Assembly: GCA_023400235.1 (NCBI GenBank)
Contig: JAEXFI010000005.1
Span: 124,001-188,000, forward strand
DNA: 64,000 nucleotides
DNA from: Bacillota bacterium
GTDB lineage: Bacteria; Bacillota; Clostridia; Acetivibrionales; DSM-1351
Direction of reading: 5' to 3'
Part shown: positions 34,520 through 44,134 of the stretch, piece after piece
How the letters are laid out: every line of letters starts with the position of its first letter
How positions within the stretch are numbered: position 1 is the first letter of the stretch
The notes under the pieces: generated by a model
What the model was told of the DNA's origin: nothing
Database searches by the model: none
The model's input: the letters and a program-made list of their open reading frames with translations, nothing else
Made by a program: the position numbers and the translations under genes

Positions 34520-36433
34520 ATGCTTCAATTATCTTTATGTATGATAGTAAAAAATGAGGAGCAGGTTTTGGAGAGATGCCTGGACTCGGTAAAAGATATA
34601 GTTGACGAAATAATTATTGTTGATACCGGCTCCCAAGATAATACTGTGAATATTGCGTCCAGGTATACTGAGCATATCTATGATTTTGAGTGGATAGACA
34701 GCTTCTCTGCTGCAAGAAATTTTGCGCAGAGCAAGGCAACCGGCAAATGGATACTTGTACTGGATGCAGATGAATATGTTGATAGAGATAACCTGAAAGA
34801 AGTAAAGGGACAATTATCGGAAATAAACGAATCAATTGATGCCTTTTCAACCACGATATATAACTTTGCGGGATACAGTGGTGAACATATAGTTCAGCAT
34901 AGAAGCCTGCGTATATATAGAAATGATTCCAATATAAAATATGTTCGTACCATTCATGAACAATTGATCAGGGAGGATAAAGAATTTAAATCAGATAAGA
35001 GTGAATTAATAATCTATCACTCCGGTTATATGGATAATATAGTAAAGGGTAAAAATAAAAACTCAAGGAATGTAAAGTTGATTCAAAAGCAGACAGATTT
35101 GGCTGGACAGGCTGCCTTTGATTACTTCAACATGGGAAATGAGTTTTTATCGGCCAGAGAAGTGGAAAAAGCTCTGGAAGCCTTTCAAAAGGCTTATATG
35201 CAAAAGGCTGATATCAGATATGCATGGGTACCACTGACCGTAGTTCAAATGGTATTGTGTCTGATAGATTTAAAGCGATATAGTGAAGCTCTCAAGGTTA
35301 TTTATGATGCAGAGCTCATATGGAATGATGCACCGGAGTTTAAATGTCTTAAAGCAAACTCTTACCTGGCTCAGAACAGAATGTGTGAAGCCAAGACCGA
35401 GCTACAGAAGCTCATAGAGAATAAGGAAAACTACAAGCACTTTATCAGGAGTGTTGATTATTTGGAATTTCATCCATATATGCTTTTGGGTGACATTTAC
35501 AATAAAGAAGGAAATGTAAGCCTTGCAGTGGAAAACTATGCTCATATTCTTTCTGTAAACAGCAGAAGCTATGAGGCTTTTTATAAATTGGTATCTGTAT
35601 TGTCAAAGCACTGTTCCCAGGAAGAACTATTAAAATTTATTAATGATAATAAGCTGGCGGACGAAAAGAAACGCATGAGATTGATAAAAATCCTGCTGGA
35701 AATCTCCCAGCTGGAATTGGCTGCGGCCTTTATAAGCTCTTTGGATGGAAGCCAGGGTATTCTTGTTGGAATCATCCTAAAATATAAAATGCTAAAAGAT
35801 GGCTATGAAAATGCCAGGGATTATCTTTTGGGAATTCCGGAGGAGGAGCTTGTGCGTATTATGGAGGAAGGGTTTATTGACAGAGTTGACCTGGGCCTGT
35901 TATACCTTGTAAAGAGGGAGCCGGAGGTGTATTCAAAAATTTCATGCGCCTTTGATGACAAATCAATGCTGCTCTTTCTGAAAAAATGCAAGGTGAATAC
36001 CGACTCCAATAAGGAATTATACCTGAAGCTGCTTGAAAGAAGCATTCGCTATAAATGGTTTGAGCTCTTTGAAAAATTGCTGTCGGAGAAGATTGGCGAT
36101 GATGCAGGTATTGAGCTTGGAATCGGACATATGCTGTACAATCACGACTTCAAAGAACTGGCCCTGGAATTTTATGAGAGAGTGGGAGATATTCACAAGC
36201 TTGACGAAAAGGCTTTTGAGAATATTGTAAGTACGTTAAAAGAGTCGGGACAGGACGAAAATGCTGTTCAATTTGCACTGAAGGCAATAGATATGGGCCA
36301 TACAAATTTTTCAGTTTTTATGGACGCCATAGAGATTCTGGGGGGAATGGGAAAAAAGGGTATTCAGAAGGAAATACAACAGCTTGCCATTGGTCATTAT
36401 CCCGACAGTAGGCTGCTAAAGGATATGAAGTGA
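34520..36433 (+). CDS. Family-2 glycosyltransferase with TPR region, likely flagellin glycosyltransferase
   Basis: A 637-residue protein. Residues 1-230 are a GT2 (GT-A) domain: LSLCMIVKNEEQVLERCLDS, DEIIIVDTGSQDNT and the metal-binding DADE in WILVLDADEYVD. The rest is helical repeats of TPR type (DYFNMGNEFLSAREVEKALEAFQKAYMQ and several later), often used to bind the acceptor protein. The ATG at 34520 follows AAAAAGGAATG; in-frame starts from 34424 run through the flagellin terminator. Because it lies just after the flagellin gene, transfer of sugar to flagellin is the likely role. No signal peptide, so it would act in the cytoplasm before export. Confidence 0.85.
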   Translation: MLQLSLCMIVKNEEQVLERCLDSVKDIVDEIIIVDTGSQDNTVNIASRYTEHIYDFEWIDSFSAARNFAQSKATGKWILVLDADEYVDRDNLKEVKGQLSEINESIDAFSTTIYNFAGYSGEHIVQHRSLRIYRNDSNIKYVRTIHEQLIREDKEFKSDKSELIIYHSGYMDNIVKGKNKNSRNVKLIQKQTDLAGQAAFDYFNMGNEFLSAREVEKALEAFQKAYMQKADIRYAWVPLTVVQMVLCLIDLKRYSEALKVIYDAELIWNDAPEFKCLKANSYLAQNRMCEAKTELQKLIENKENYKHFIRSVDYLEFHPYMLLGDIYNKEGNVSLAVENYAHILSVNSRSYEAFYKLVSVLSKHCSQEELLKFINDNKLADEKKRMRLIKILLEISQLELAAAFISSLDGSQGILVGIILKYKMLKDGYENARDYLLGIPEEELVRIMEEGFIDRVDLGLLYLVKREPEVYSKISCAFDDKSMLLFLKKCKVNTDSNKELYLKLLERSIRYKWFELFEKLLSEKIGDDAGIELGIGHMLYNHDFKELALEFYERVGDIHKLDEKAFENIVSTLKESGQDENAVQFALKAIDMGHTNFSVFMDAIEILGGMGKKGIQKEIQQLAIGHYPDSRLLKDMK

Positions 36434-36473
36434 TGCTTATTAATACAAAAATAAATGATTTTATAAATTGGAC

Positions 36474-36501
36474 TAAACACTTATATATAAAAAACCGATA
36501 T
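36474..36501 (+). promoter_or_regulatory. Sigma-D (sigma-28) promoter of the flaG-fliD operon
   Basis: TAAA (36474-36477), 16 bp and ACCGATAT (36494-36501). The -10 is closer to consensus than at flgM or flagellin. Confidence 0.8.
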
Positions 36502-36533
36502 TTTATATAAGAGTTTTATTTGGAGGTGCAGTT

Positions 36534-36926
36534 ATGCGTGTTAACGGTGGAGATAATTTTGACTCAAGTATCAAGAAAAGTGCAAGTCAGGGATCTGATA
36601 GTGTGGCCAAAGGTATGGCGGTAGCTGACAGGGTTGAGGCCTTGCTGGGCACAAAAAACATATCACAGATAAATGAATTCGACATCGGTAACATGCCTGT
36701 ATCCGAGAAAATAGTTATTGAAGCCATTCAAAAGGCAAACAAGGCAATTTCGGGAGGAAATAGAAGATTCGAATTCTCAATACATGAAAAAACTAATGAA
36801 ATAGTCGTGAAGGTTTTTGATTCACAGACAAATGAACTTATAAGAGAGATACCTAATGAAAAGGTTCTCGACATGGTTGCCAAGATGTGTGAAATGGCAG
36901 GTATTTTAGTGGATGAAAGAAGGTAG
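36534..36926 (+). CDS. flaG: FlaG family protein
   Basis: A 130-residue protein. The C-terminal half is the FlaG domain (RRFEFSIHEKTNEIVVKVFDSQTNELIREIPNEKVLDMVAKMCEMAGILVD). The N-terminal half is polar and poorly conserved. FlaG affects filament length in several bacteria. TTGGAGGTG precedes the ATG. It starts a sigma-28 operon ahead of fliD, the usual arrangement. Confidence 0.9.
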   Translation: MRVNGGDNFDSSIKKSASQGSDSVAKGMAVADRVEALLGTKNISQINEFDIGNMPVSEKIVIEAIQKANKAISGGNRRFEFSIHEKTNEIVVKVFDSQTNELIREIPNEKVLDMVAKMCEMAGILVDERR

Positions 36927-36931
36927 GGCTT

Positions 36932-39211
36932 ATGGCTATAAGTAATATTGCAAGTGCATTAAACAGCAAACTGAGAATGTCGGGTATGGTATCCGGGCTG
37001 GACACCGATACGATAATTAAGCAGCTTATGGCGGCTGAAACGGCTAAACTGGACAAGCTCAGGCAAAAAAGAGAGCTCTCTGTCTGGAAGACAGATGCGT
37101 ACAGAGATATAACCTCTACCCTTAAGAGTTTTTACAGTGAGTATTTTGATACCGTATCAAGTAAAAATTTAAAGTCGGCTAATTCCTTCAGCAGTTTTTC
37201 CTCCACCTTTGTGGATACTGCCAAGTCAGAATATATTGGCATTACTCCCGGTGCCGGTGCAACTGCGGGGACATATTCCATAACAGATATTAAGGCTGCC
37301 ACCAATGCAGGGATTTATAGCAGTGTTAATGTGAGCAAGGTTGTATCCACCGGGACCTTGACAGATTCCGACGTACAACAAATTAACAGTGCCGACTTTA
37401 ATAATCAGTTTGTATTTACTTTAAACAACAAGACTGTTGAGCTTAACCTTAAGGATGGCCTTACTACGGTTTCCCAGCTGCGCCAGGAGCTTCAGGACAA
37501 AATAGACGGTGCTTTCGGAGCTGGAAAGGTTACTGTAGCAAATAATGCCGGGAAGTTGGAATTTACCAGCAAAAGCACGGATGTTTTCAGTATCGGCACA
37601 GCATCCAACATGGGTGCCGGAGTGCTGTTTGGTGCTATGCCTACAGCGGCTACCCCCTTTACTCTGAATGCCGGAAATAATAAATTTGAATTTACAATTG
37701 ACGGTGTTAGAAAAACTGTAACGGTTCCTCCTGTGGATGCCTCAGGAAATCCTATGAGCATTTTTGAAGACCCGGCTGATCTGGCAGCCGCCATACAAAA
37801 GGGAGTGGAAAATGCATTTGGCAGTACTACCGGCGTAACCTTTGAAGCTAAGGATGGAAAAGTTGTATCCAAGGTGTCGGATAAACAGGTTGTGGCTGTG
37901 GGCTATTCCCTTAACGAATTAACAAATACCTTATTAAAGGTGGATAAGTCAAATCTATCAAACAAGATAAGTTTATCCGCCAAGCTTTCAGGCATTATGG
38001 CTGGGTTAAATACTGCACTGCCTGTTGGGGATATTACAGGCACTATCAGTGGGGATGCGGACAACGACATCGAGTTTACCATTAACGGGAAGGCCTTCAG
38101 GTTTAATTCCAGCACCCACTCGCTCAATGATATTATGAGCAAGGTAAATTCAGATACATCCGTGAATGTTTCAATGAAGTATGACGTGACCACCAACAGC
38201 TTTAAAGTAACTTCCAGGAACACAGGGGTTACGGCAAAGGTTGATATTGCAGACAGCACCGGAAGGTTCATGGAGGTTTTGGGGTTGACGGGAACATCTG
38301 CGGGTACTGACGCCAGCTTGAAAATAAATGGCATGGAGGAGATTGTAAGGCCTGATAATTCCTTTACCTATGCAGGCATAGCCTTTGAACTTAAGAAGGA
38401 TTACTCTTCTTCAACAGATCCTATAGTCATAAAGGTTGCGGGGGATACTACTAAAACCTATGATTTTATTAAAGGCTTTGTTGACAAATATAATGAAGTG
38501 ATTGGAAAATTAAATTCCACTATTGGTGAAAAGAGGTACAGCGATTATCTCCCATTAACTGAAGACCAGAAAAGTGCCATGTCCGAAGAGCAGATTAAAA
38601 AGTGGGAAACTTATGCAAAATCAGGTCTCTTAAAGGATGACCCCATAATTTCGGCCACACTGTCCAAGTTCAGGAAGGCCTTATATGACTCTGTGGCAGG
38701 AGTAGGTGTAAATCTTTCTTCCATAGGAATTACAACCTCCTCTGATTATCTGGATAAAGGCAAGCTGGTAATTAATGAAACAAAGCTGAAGGATGCACTG
38801 GCCAACAAACCCGAGGAAGTAATGAACCTGTTTATAAAAAATTCCGATATAACTTATTACAATGCTATTAACGGAAGCTCGGCAGATTTAAGTCAGAGGT
38901 ACAAGGACTCCGGATTGGCACAAAGGCTGTCGGATGCCATTCAGGATGCTGTAAGAACAAGCCTGGATAAAAACGGATTAAAGGGTTCCTTGCTGGAGAA
39001 GGCAGGCGTCGTGGGGGACCGTTCTGAGTTTACAAATTTGCTGTACAAGGAAATAACCGCCTTTGACAAGAGTGTAATTGAGATGAATTCCAAGCTCACA
39101 GACAAGGAAAATGCTTTATATAAAAAGTTTTCAGCAATGGAAACAGCTCTAAGCAAGATGAACTCTCAATCCAGTTGGATAGCTCAGCAATTCGGGGGCA
39201 GTAACCAATAA
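36932..39211 (+). CDS. fliD: Flagellar filament cap protein FliD (HAP2)
   Basis: A 759-residue capping protein, long for the family. The N-terminal core has MVSGLDTDTIIKQLMAAETAKLDKLRQKRELSVWKTDAYRDI and the C-terminal part has the FliD_C region with VGVNLSSIGITTSS, a helical LTDKENALYKKFSAMETALSKMNSQSSWIAQQFG ending. The middle is an extended Ser/Thr/Gly-rich part with several FlgE/FliD-like beta domains, which accounts for the extra length. It starts 6 bases after flaG and is followed by fliS. Confidence 0.93.
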   Translation: MAISNIASALNSKLRMSGMVSGLDTDTIIKQLMAAETAKLDKLRQKRELSVWKTDAYRDITSTLKSFYSEYFDTVSSKNLKSANSFSSFSSTFVDTAKSEYIGITPGAGATAGTYSITDIKAATNAGIYSSVNVSKVVSTGTLTDSDVQQINSADFNNQFVFTLNNKTVELNLKDGLTTVSQLRQELQDKIDGAFGAGKVTVANNAGKLEFTSKSTDVFSIGTASNMGAGVLFGAMPTAATPFTLNAGNNKFEFTIDGVRKTVTVPPVDASGNPMSIFEDPADLAAAIQKGVENAFGSTTGVTFEAKDGKVVSKVSDKQVVAVGYSLNELTNTLLKVDKSNLSNKISLSAKLSGIMAGLNTALPVGDITGTISGDADNDIEFTINGKAFRFNSSTHSLNDIMSKVNSDTSVNVSMKYDVTTNSFKVTSRNTGVTAKVDIADSTGRFMEVLGLTGTSAGTDASLKINGMEEIVRPDNSFTYAGIAFELKKDYSSSTDPIVIKVAGDTTKTYDFIKGFVDKYNEVIGKLNSTIGEKRYSDYLPLTEDQKSAMSEEQIKKWETYAKSGLLKDDPIISATLSKFRKALYDSVAGVGVNLSSIGITTSSDYLDKGKLVINETKLKDALANKPEEVMNLFIKNSDITYYNAINGSSADLSQRYKDSGLAQRLSDAIQDAVRTSLDKNGLKGSLLEKAGVVGDRSEFTNLLYKEITAFDKSVIEMNSKLTDKENALYKKFSAMETALSKMNSQSSWIAQQFGGSNQ

Positions 39212-39264
39212 ATCGGATAGCTATAGATAATTAGAGAAATAGATATACAGGAGGATTACGGCTA

Positions 39265-39669
39265 ATGGTATCAAATAATGGATATAACCAGTATAAGCAA
39301 AACTCGATTAACACTGCAACACCTGAGGAATTGACACTGATGCTGTATAATGGTTTGGTGAAGTTTATAATGCAAGCGCAGAACGGGATTGAGGAAAAAA
39401 ATCTTGAGAAGGCAAATAACAGCATAATCAGATCTCAGGACATTATAAGGGAGTTTCAGGTGACCCTTAACATGAAATATGAGGTTGCCCATAGTTTAGC
39501 ACTTATATACGACTATATGTACAGGCGACTTGTTGAAGCCAATATAAAGAAGGATAGGGATATTCTTGAGGAGGTACTGGGCTTTGCCAAGGAATTGAGA
39601 GATACCTGGGCACAGGCTATGAAGCTGGCAAAGCAGCACATTAATGTAAATGAGACTATAGCAAAATAA
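39265..39669 (+). CDS. fliS: Flagellin export chaperone FliS
   Basis: A 134-residue helical chaperone. YNQYKQNSINTATPEELTLMLYNGLVKFIMQAQNGIEEKN is the standard FliS beginning and the rest forms a four-helix bundle. It binds flagellin's C-terminus before export, and in Bacillus it also links to FliW. CAGGAGG precedes the ATG. It follows fliD in the usual order. Confidence 0.94.
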   Translation: MVSNNGYNQYKQNSINTATPEELTLMLYNGLVKFIMQAQNGIEEKNLEKANNSIIRSQDIIREFQVTLNMKYEVAHSLALIYDYMYRRLVEANIKKDRDILEEVLGFAKELRDTWAQAMKLAKQHINVNETIAK

Positions 39670-39685
39670 TGGTTTTTGGTTACAG

Positions 39686-39720
39686 GCACTTCGCACAGAT
39701 TAGGTCAGGCGAAGTGCTTT
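39686..39720 (+). terminator. Hairpin after fliS, possible partial terminator
   Basis: GCACTTCGC (39686-39694) and GCGAAGTGC (39709-39717) form a perfect 9-bp stem, but only TTT follows. Read-through to the next gene is likely. Confidence 0.5.
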
Positions 39721-39810
39721 AGCTTAAATAGCGGCATTTTACGGGGACAAAAGTACCTGCAAAATATTCTATGAGTACCTTAAGGGGCAGACGCAGAAAA
39801 GGGAGGTAAT

Positions 39811-40293
39811 ATGACAGCAGAACAATATGTGCAGAAGCTTAATGAACTCTCTGTGAAAAAGCTGGAGGGTTTGAGAGAGATATTGAATTTAACAGAGAAG
39901 CAGGGTGCAGTCATAGTTGAAGATAATATTGAAGAGCTGCAGAATAATATTGACGCAAAACAACAGCAAATGGATATGATTGATGAGTTGGACCAGGCAT
40001 TTGAGGTTTATTTTGGAAGGCTGAAATCCATGCTGGGAGTCACCAGCCTGGAAGATGTAAAAATGGCGGACTTGAACGGCACCACCCAGCTGAAGCAGGT
40101 GGTTACTTCCATATACAATATCACAAAACAGATACAGAGCCTTGAAGGCGAAAATAATAAAAAGGTACGGGATATTCTCAATAGCCTGAGCGCGGAAATA
40201 AGGCAGGTAAAGCAGGGGAAGATTGTAAATAACGGCTATAACATTGGAAGTAAGCTGCCCCAGCAATCGTTTTATTTTGATAAGAAAAAGTGA
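39811..40293 (+). CDS. FliT/FlgN-like helical flagellar protein
   Basis: A 160-residue, almost wholly helical protein (VQKLNELSVKKLEGLREILNLTEKQGAVI and NIDAKQQQMDMIDELDQAFEVYF segments). It looks like the FliT/FlgN group of export chaperones. Its place after fliD and fliS is where fliT normally is, so a FliD chaperone is likely; the sequence alone does not decide. GGGAGG precedes the ATG. Only 33 bases separate it from the glycan island, suggesting one transcript. Confidence 0.65.
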   Translation: MTAEQYVQKLNELSVKKLEGLREILNLTEKQGAVIVEDNIEELQNNIDAKQQQMDMIDELDQAFEVYFGRLKSMLGVTSLEDVKMADLNGTTQLKQVVTSIYNITKQIQSLEGENNKKVRDILNSLSAEIRQVKQGKIVNNGYNIGSKLPQQSFYFDKKK

Positions 40294-40326
40294 TTTTAAC
40301 AAAAATAGTGGATTGGACTGATAAGA

Positions 40327-41100
40327 ATGAAAGTAGTTATATTTGCAGGAGGTTACGGTACCAGAATCAGTGAGGAATCCCATCTTAAGCCAAAACCAAT
40401 GATTGAAATCGGGGAAAAACCAATTCTCTGGCATATTATGAAGCATTATTCCCATTACGGATTCAGTGAGTTTGTTATTTGCCTGGGATATAAGGGCAAC
40501 TTGATAAAAGAGTATTTTGCAAACTACTTTTTGTATGGAGCAGATGTTACTTTTGATATGAGGTACGGAAATAATATGCAGGTCCACACAAATATGTCAG
40601 AGCCATGGAAGGTAACACTTGTTAATACTGGACTGGATACGATGACAGGAGGAAGGCTAAAAAGAGTTAAAGAATATCTGCAAAATGATACTTTTATGCT
40701 AACCTATGGAGATGGAGTATCAGATGTTAATATAACTGAGCTACTGGAATACCATAAAACCCATGGAAGGCTTGCGACAGTCACTGCAGTTCAACCCGGG
40801 GGAAGGTATGGTGTTTTGGGCGTAAATGAGGATGCAACGGTGTTAGAGTTTATTGAAAAGCCAAATACTCTTGACGTTTGGATAAATGGTGGATTTTTTG
40901 TTTTGGAACCAAAGGTTCTTGATTATCTGGAAGGAGACAATACAGTTTTTGAACAGGGCCCTTTATCAGTCCTGGCAAAGGAAGGACAAATATCTGCTTT
41001 CAAACATGCAGGCTTCTGGCAATGCATGGATAATCAAAGGGACAAGCACCAGCTTGAAAAACTGTGGGAGTCAGGACAAGCACCTTGGAAGACATGGTAG
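40327..41100 (+). CDS. rfbF: Glucose-1-phosphate cytidylyltransferase
   Basis: A 257-residue enzyme making CDP-glucose from glucose-1-phosphate and CTP. The nucleotide-binding start MKVVIFAGGYGTRISEESHLKPKPMIEIGEKPILWHIMKHYSHYG is nearly identical in pattern to RfbF/DdhA, with the catalytic Arg and Lys in GTRI and KPKPM. TYGDGVSDV contains the metal Asp. It is the first gene of the island, 33 bp after the last flagellar gene; its ribosome site is weak. RfbG, the next enzyme of the pathway, is encoded at 44135. Confidence 0.95.
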   Translation: MKVVIFAGGYGTRISEESHLKPKPMIEIGEKPILWHIMKHYSHYGFSEFVICLGYKGNLIKEYFANYFLYGADVTFDMRYGNNMQVHTNMSEPWKVTLVNTGLDTMTGGRLKRVKEYLQNDTFMLTYGDGVSDVNITELLEYHKTHGRLATVTAVQPGGRYGVLGVNEDATVLEFIEKPNTLDVWINGGFFVLEPKVLDYLEGDNTVFEQGPLSVLAKEGQISAFKHAGFWQCMDNQRDKHQLEKLWESGQAPWKTW

Positions 41101-41140
41101 ATGTATGCGGCTATGACTAATAACTAATGAGGAATAATAT

Positions 41141-43000
41141 ATGAATTTGAATTTCTATACGCCTGATGATGAATACGGATATTTGCATAACAATATCCCT
41201 CTTGTTGTTGATTTGTTTAAAAGTTGTGATGAGTTACTAACTTATATTATGACATGTGATATAAAGTCTGTTGGTTCATTTCTTGAGGATATGGAAGGTG
41301 CAGTTGTTGTCATGCATCAGCAAATTCTCGAGATGCTTCCTCTTGTTAAATACCCGAACAAGTTGCAAGAAATATCAATGAATATGCCGATCCTTCTGAA
41401 TCGCCTAAAGAATCTCTATGCAGAAGAAAAATTCGAAGAATTTGATATGAAACTCAAATGTGAGTTTAGGCCTATATTCTTAAATTGGGGAAAAAGCTTT
41501 AACTTTTTTATGGTGCAATGTATCAATGATGAAAGAATAAAAGAATACAATGCAACCGAGGCTGAAATGGTATGCCTGATGGCCAAGGAACCAAAGAGGG
41601 ATATAATAAAGGAATATAAATATGATTTAAGCATCGTGGTTCTGTTTTATGGTAAGAAGGATATGACAAAGGATTGCATTGATGCAATCCATAAGTATAC
41701 TAAGGATTATACGTACGAGCTTATAACTATCGATAATGGAAGCGATGAGGAAACAACAAATTGGTGTAACGGGTTACCTCATTTTAAAAAAGCGCACTAT
41801 CCTGTAAATATTGGGTCTTCTGCCGGTGGCAACTTGGCAATATACTTTTCAGGTGAGTTCACAGAAGGGAGGTTTTTGGTTTATGTAGCCAACGATGTCA
41901 TAGTGACTGAGGGGTGGACGAAAAGTTTATATGAGTGCATGACATCTGATGAAAGCGTCATTTGGGCAACACCTGTAACAAACAGCCTAACTAATAGACA
42001 GACAATACCTGTTTCATATCAAAACAATAATCTGGATCAAATGCATATATTTGCACAGGAGTATAACCGCTTGAACCCACAAAAGTGGGAGGAAAGAGCA
42101 AGGCTTTTTTTAGCCATGGGGATTATAAGGCCTTATGAAATTGTAAAGTTTAGCGACTTTGGTTCACCATATTTTTGCTATGACATGTTTTGCGATGATG
42201 ACACAAGTGTAAGATATAAAAGGGCAGGATATAAGCAAATTCTTTGCAGAGATGTTTTTGTTCATCATTATGGCTCGGCAACAATCGGTAGGCATCAATA
42301 TGAAGTGATGGATTTGGGCAGAGAACAGTTCTATAAAAAATATGGGGTTGACGCCTGGGTATCAATTATGGATAAATCTATATACTTTACTCAGTTTATA
42401 AATGAGAGTGGTGATAGGAATAACATATTGAGTCTGGAACCAAGGTTTGGAGAGGGGACCCTGGCAATAAAAAATAAATTAAAAGAATTAGGCTGCAAAA
42501 ATATAAGTATAGACACTATTACATCAAATAGGACTTATCTGCCGGATATGCAGGCCTTGTTTAATAATGCATTTTTATTAAATGAGTATGAAAAAGATGT
42601 TAAAAAAACGGAATACGAATATATTATCCATAATTATTTTTTTGAAGATGATAGTCATATGGTTGATTATATTAAAGTAGCTCAAAATAATTTAAAAAAG
42701 GGTGGAATATTCATGTTCTGTATAAAAAACTTCCATTCATACGTCAATTTGCAGCACATGTTTAACTTGACTAATTTTGTGGATAATATTTCGACAGATA
42801 TGAAGATATCACCGAAGACTTCCTATACAACTATAGAGTATATGAAAAAATTAACTGAAAGTTATGGTTTGACTACTAAAGCAATAGTCCCTTTAGCAAC
42901 TGAATATAAGGATTTGGATAAATTAGCTGTGCTTAATTTAAGCCAGGATTTTTATGAAATGATAAAATATGATTTCTTTATTTTTATATGCACTAAATAA
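41141..43000 (+). CDS. Multidomain glycosyltransferase (helical N-terminus, GT2, methyltransferase-like C-terminus)
   Basis: A 619-residue protein of three parts. Residues 1-160 are helical and unlike anything I know. Residues about 165-420 are a GT2 domain (LSIVVLFYGKKDMTKDCIDAIHKYT, ELITIDNGSDEETTNW, FLVYVANDVIVTEGW with a metal-binding Asp in the AND position). Residues about 440-619 resemble a SAM-dependent methyltransferase: LSLEPRFGEGTLAIKNKLKELG, then EYEYIIHNYFFEDD and LKKGGIFMFCIKN. The usual GxGxG is replaced by RFGEGT. GAGGA precedes the ATG. It probably transfers and modifies a sugar in the flagellar/surface glycan. Confidence 0.7.
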   Translation: MNLNFYTPDDEYGYLHNNIPLVVDLFKSCDELLTYIMTCDIKSVGSFLEDMEGAVVVMHQQILEMLPLVKYPNKLQEISMNMPILLNRLKNLYAEEKFEEFDMKLKCEFRPIFLNWGKSFNFFMVQCINDERIKEYNATEAEMVCLMAKEPKRDIIKEYKYDLSIVVLFYGKKDMTKDCIDAIHKYTKDYTYELITIDNGSDEETTNWCNGLPHFKKAHYPVNIGSSAGGNLAIYFSGEFTEGRFLVYVANDVIVTEGWTKSLYECMTSDESVIWATPVTNSLTNRQTIPVSYQNNNLDQMHIFAQEYNRLNPQKWEERARLFLAMGIIRPYEIVKFSDFGSPYFCYDMFCDDDTSVRYKRAGYKQILCRDVFVHHYGSATIGRHQYEVMDLGREQFYKKYGVDAWVSIMDKSIYFTQFINESGDRNNILSLEPRFGEGTLAIKNKLKELGCKNISIDTITSNRTYLPDMQALFNNAFLLNEYEKDVKKTEYEYIIHNYFFEDDSHMVDYIKVAQNNLKKGGIFMFCIKNFHSYVNLQHMFNLTNFVDNISTDMKISPKTSYTTIEYMKKLTESYGLTTKAIVPLATEYKDLDKLAVLNLSQDFYEMIKYDFFIFICTK

Positions 43001-43021
43001 TCATATTATATGAGGTGTGAC

Positions 43022-44125
43022 ATGAAAAAGGTTATTAGAGCAAAAACAACTAGTTTGATAGCTACCAGACCACTTACTGAGAAAAGACAGGAAAACAGTG
43101 AGCTGAATATGCAGGAGATGAGAAATGGTACTGTCCTGCTAAAATCAAAACCAAGACGTCTTGTTTTTGAGCTTACCAGCAGTTGTAACTTAAATTGCAT
43201 AATGTGCGGAAGAAATGCAGCTGAATTTAAGCCCTCCTTCTTTGATATAAAATGGTTTGATAAATTTGATAATATTTTTGATGAAATAGAAGAGGTTACC
43301 CTTATGGGATGGGGAGAGCCTACAATTCACCCCCAATTCCCTAAGATGCTTGAGTTTTTACATTCCAAGGGGGTCAGAATATACTTTTGTACAAATGGAA
43401 TGAAACTTGACAAATTGACAAAACATATTTTTGATTGTGAGGTTGATGTTTTTGCGGTTAGCTTGGATGGCGCAAATGAAAAGACGAATTCGGAAATCCG
43501 CAGTGGCTCTGATTTTAATCGAATTGTATCCTCTTTGAAAGAAATTGTTAAGATTAAGAAGGATGCTGATTTACGCTTTCCTTACATCAATTTTGTATTT
43601 ACCGCAATGAAGAGAAATCTGCATGAAATACCTGACCTTGTCCGTTTGGCTTCCGATATTGGAATAGAGGAAGTAAAGGTTGTTTACTTAACAGCTTTTG
43701 AGGAGGAGATGGCAAAGGAAATTCTGATTGACGAGATGGATAAGGTAAAATCTGTTTTTGAAGAAGCTACTAAAATAGCACAAGAACGTAATATACTCAT
43801 AAAGCTGCCTTATATAAAAGGTTGTGATGTTGCAGGAGATAAAGCTCATAAGGATTGCTTTACAACTTACAGGGATTTCTTCCTGGGTTCAGATGGGTAT
43901 GTGCGGGCCTGTATGTCCAATTCCATAAAGTTATTTCATATTGATAAATACAGCGACTTTGAGAGTGCATGGAATAGTTCTGAATTAATGGACTGGAGAA
44001 AGCGAGTTAATACAGATGAAATGTATGATCCATGCAAGGCCTGTTATCAATCTTCTTTTGCTAATTGGAACAGGAAACACGCATTTGATCAAAGAACAGA
44101 AGTGTTCTCTCCAAAGTGGGATTAA
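43022..44125 (+). CDS. Radical SAM / SPASM-domain protein in the glycan island
   Basis: A 367-residue protein. The radical SAM motif is CNLNCIMCG (CxxxCxxC), followed by LMGWGEPTIHP (GGEP-like) and FAVSLDGANEKTNSEIR. The C-terminal part has four cysteines in the SPASM-like arrangement: a single Cys in DCFTTYRDFFLGSDGYVRACMS and a later DPCKACYQS. SPASM proteins bind extra iron-sulfur clusters and modify peptides or dehydrogenate small molecules, including sugars. GAGGTG precedes the ATG at 43022, favoured over 43010. In this setting it may oxidise or epimerise a nucleotide-sugar or modify flagellin; not provable here. Confidence 0.85.
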   Translation: MKKVIRAKTTSLIATRPLTEKRQENSELNMQEMRNGTVLLKSKPRRLVFELTSSCNLNCIMCGRNAAEFKPSFFDIKWFDKFDNIFDEIEEVTLMGWGEPTIHPQFPKMLEFLHSKGVRIYFCTNGMKLDKLTKHIFDCEVDVFAVSLDGANEKTNSEIRSGSDFNRIVSSLKEIVKIKKDADLRFPYINFVFTAMKRNLHEIPDLVRLASDIGIEEVKVVYLTAFEEEMAKEILIDEMDKVKSVFEEATKIAQERNILIKLPYIKGCDVAGDKAHKDCFTTYRDFFLGSDGYVRACMSNSIKLFHIDKYSDFESAWNSSELMDWRKRVNTDEMYDPCKACYQSSFANWNRKHAFDQRTEVFSPKWD

Positions 44126-44134
44126 AGGTGGCCT

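Noticed and set aside
39889..40587. 232-residue open frame on the minus strand
   Set aside because: Spans the FliT-like gene, the junction and rfbF in antisense; both plus-strand genes are well supported.
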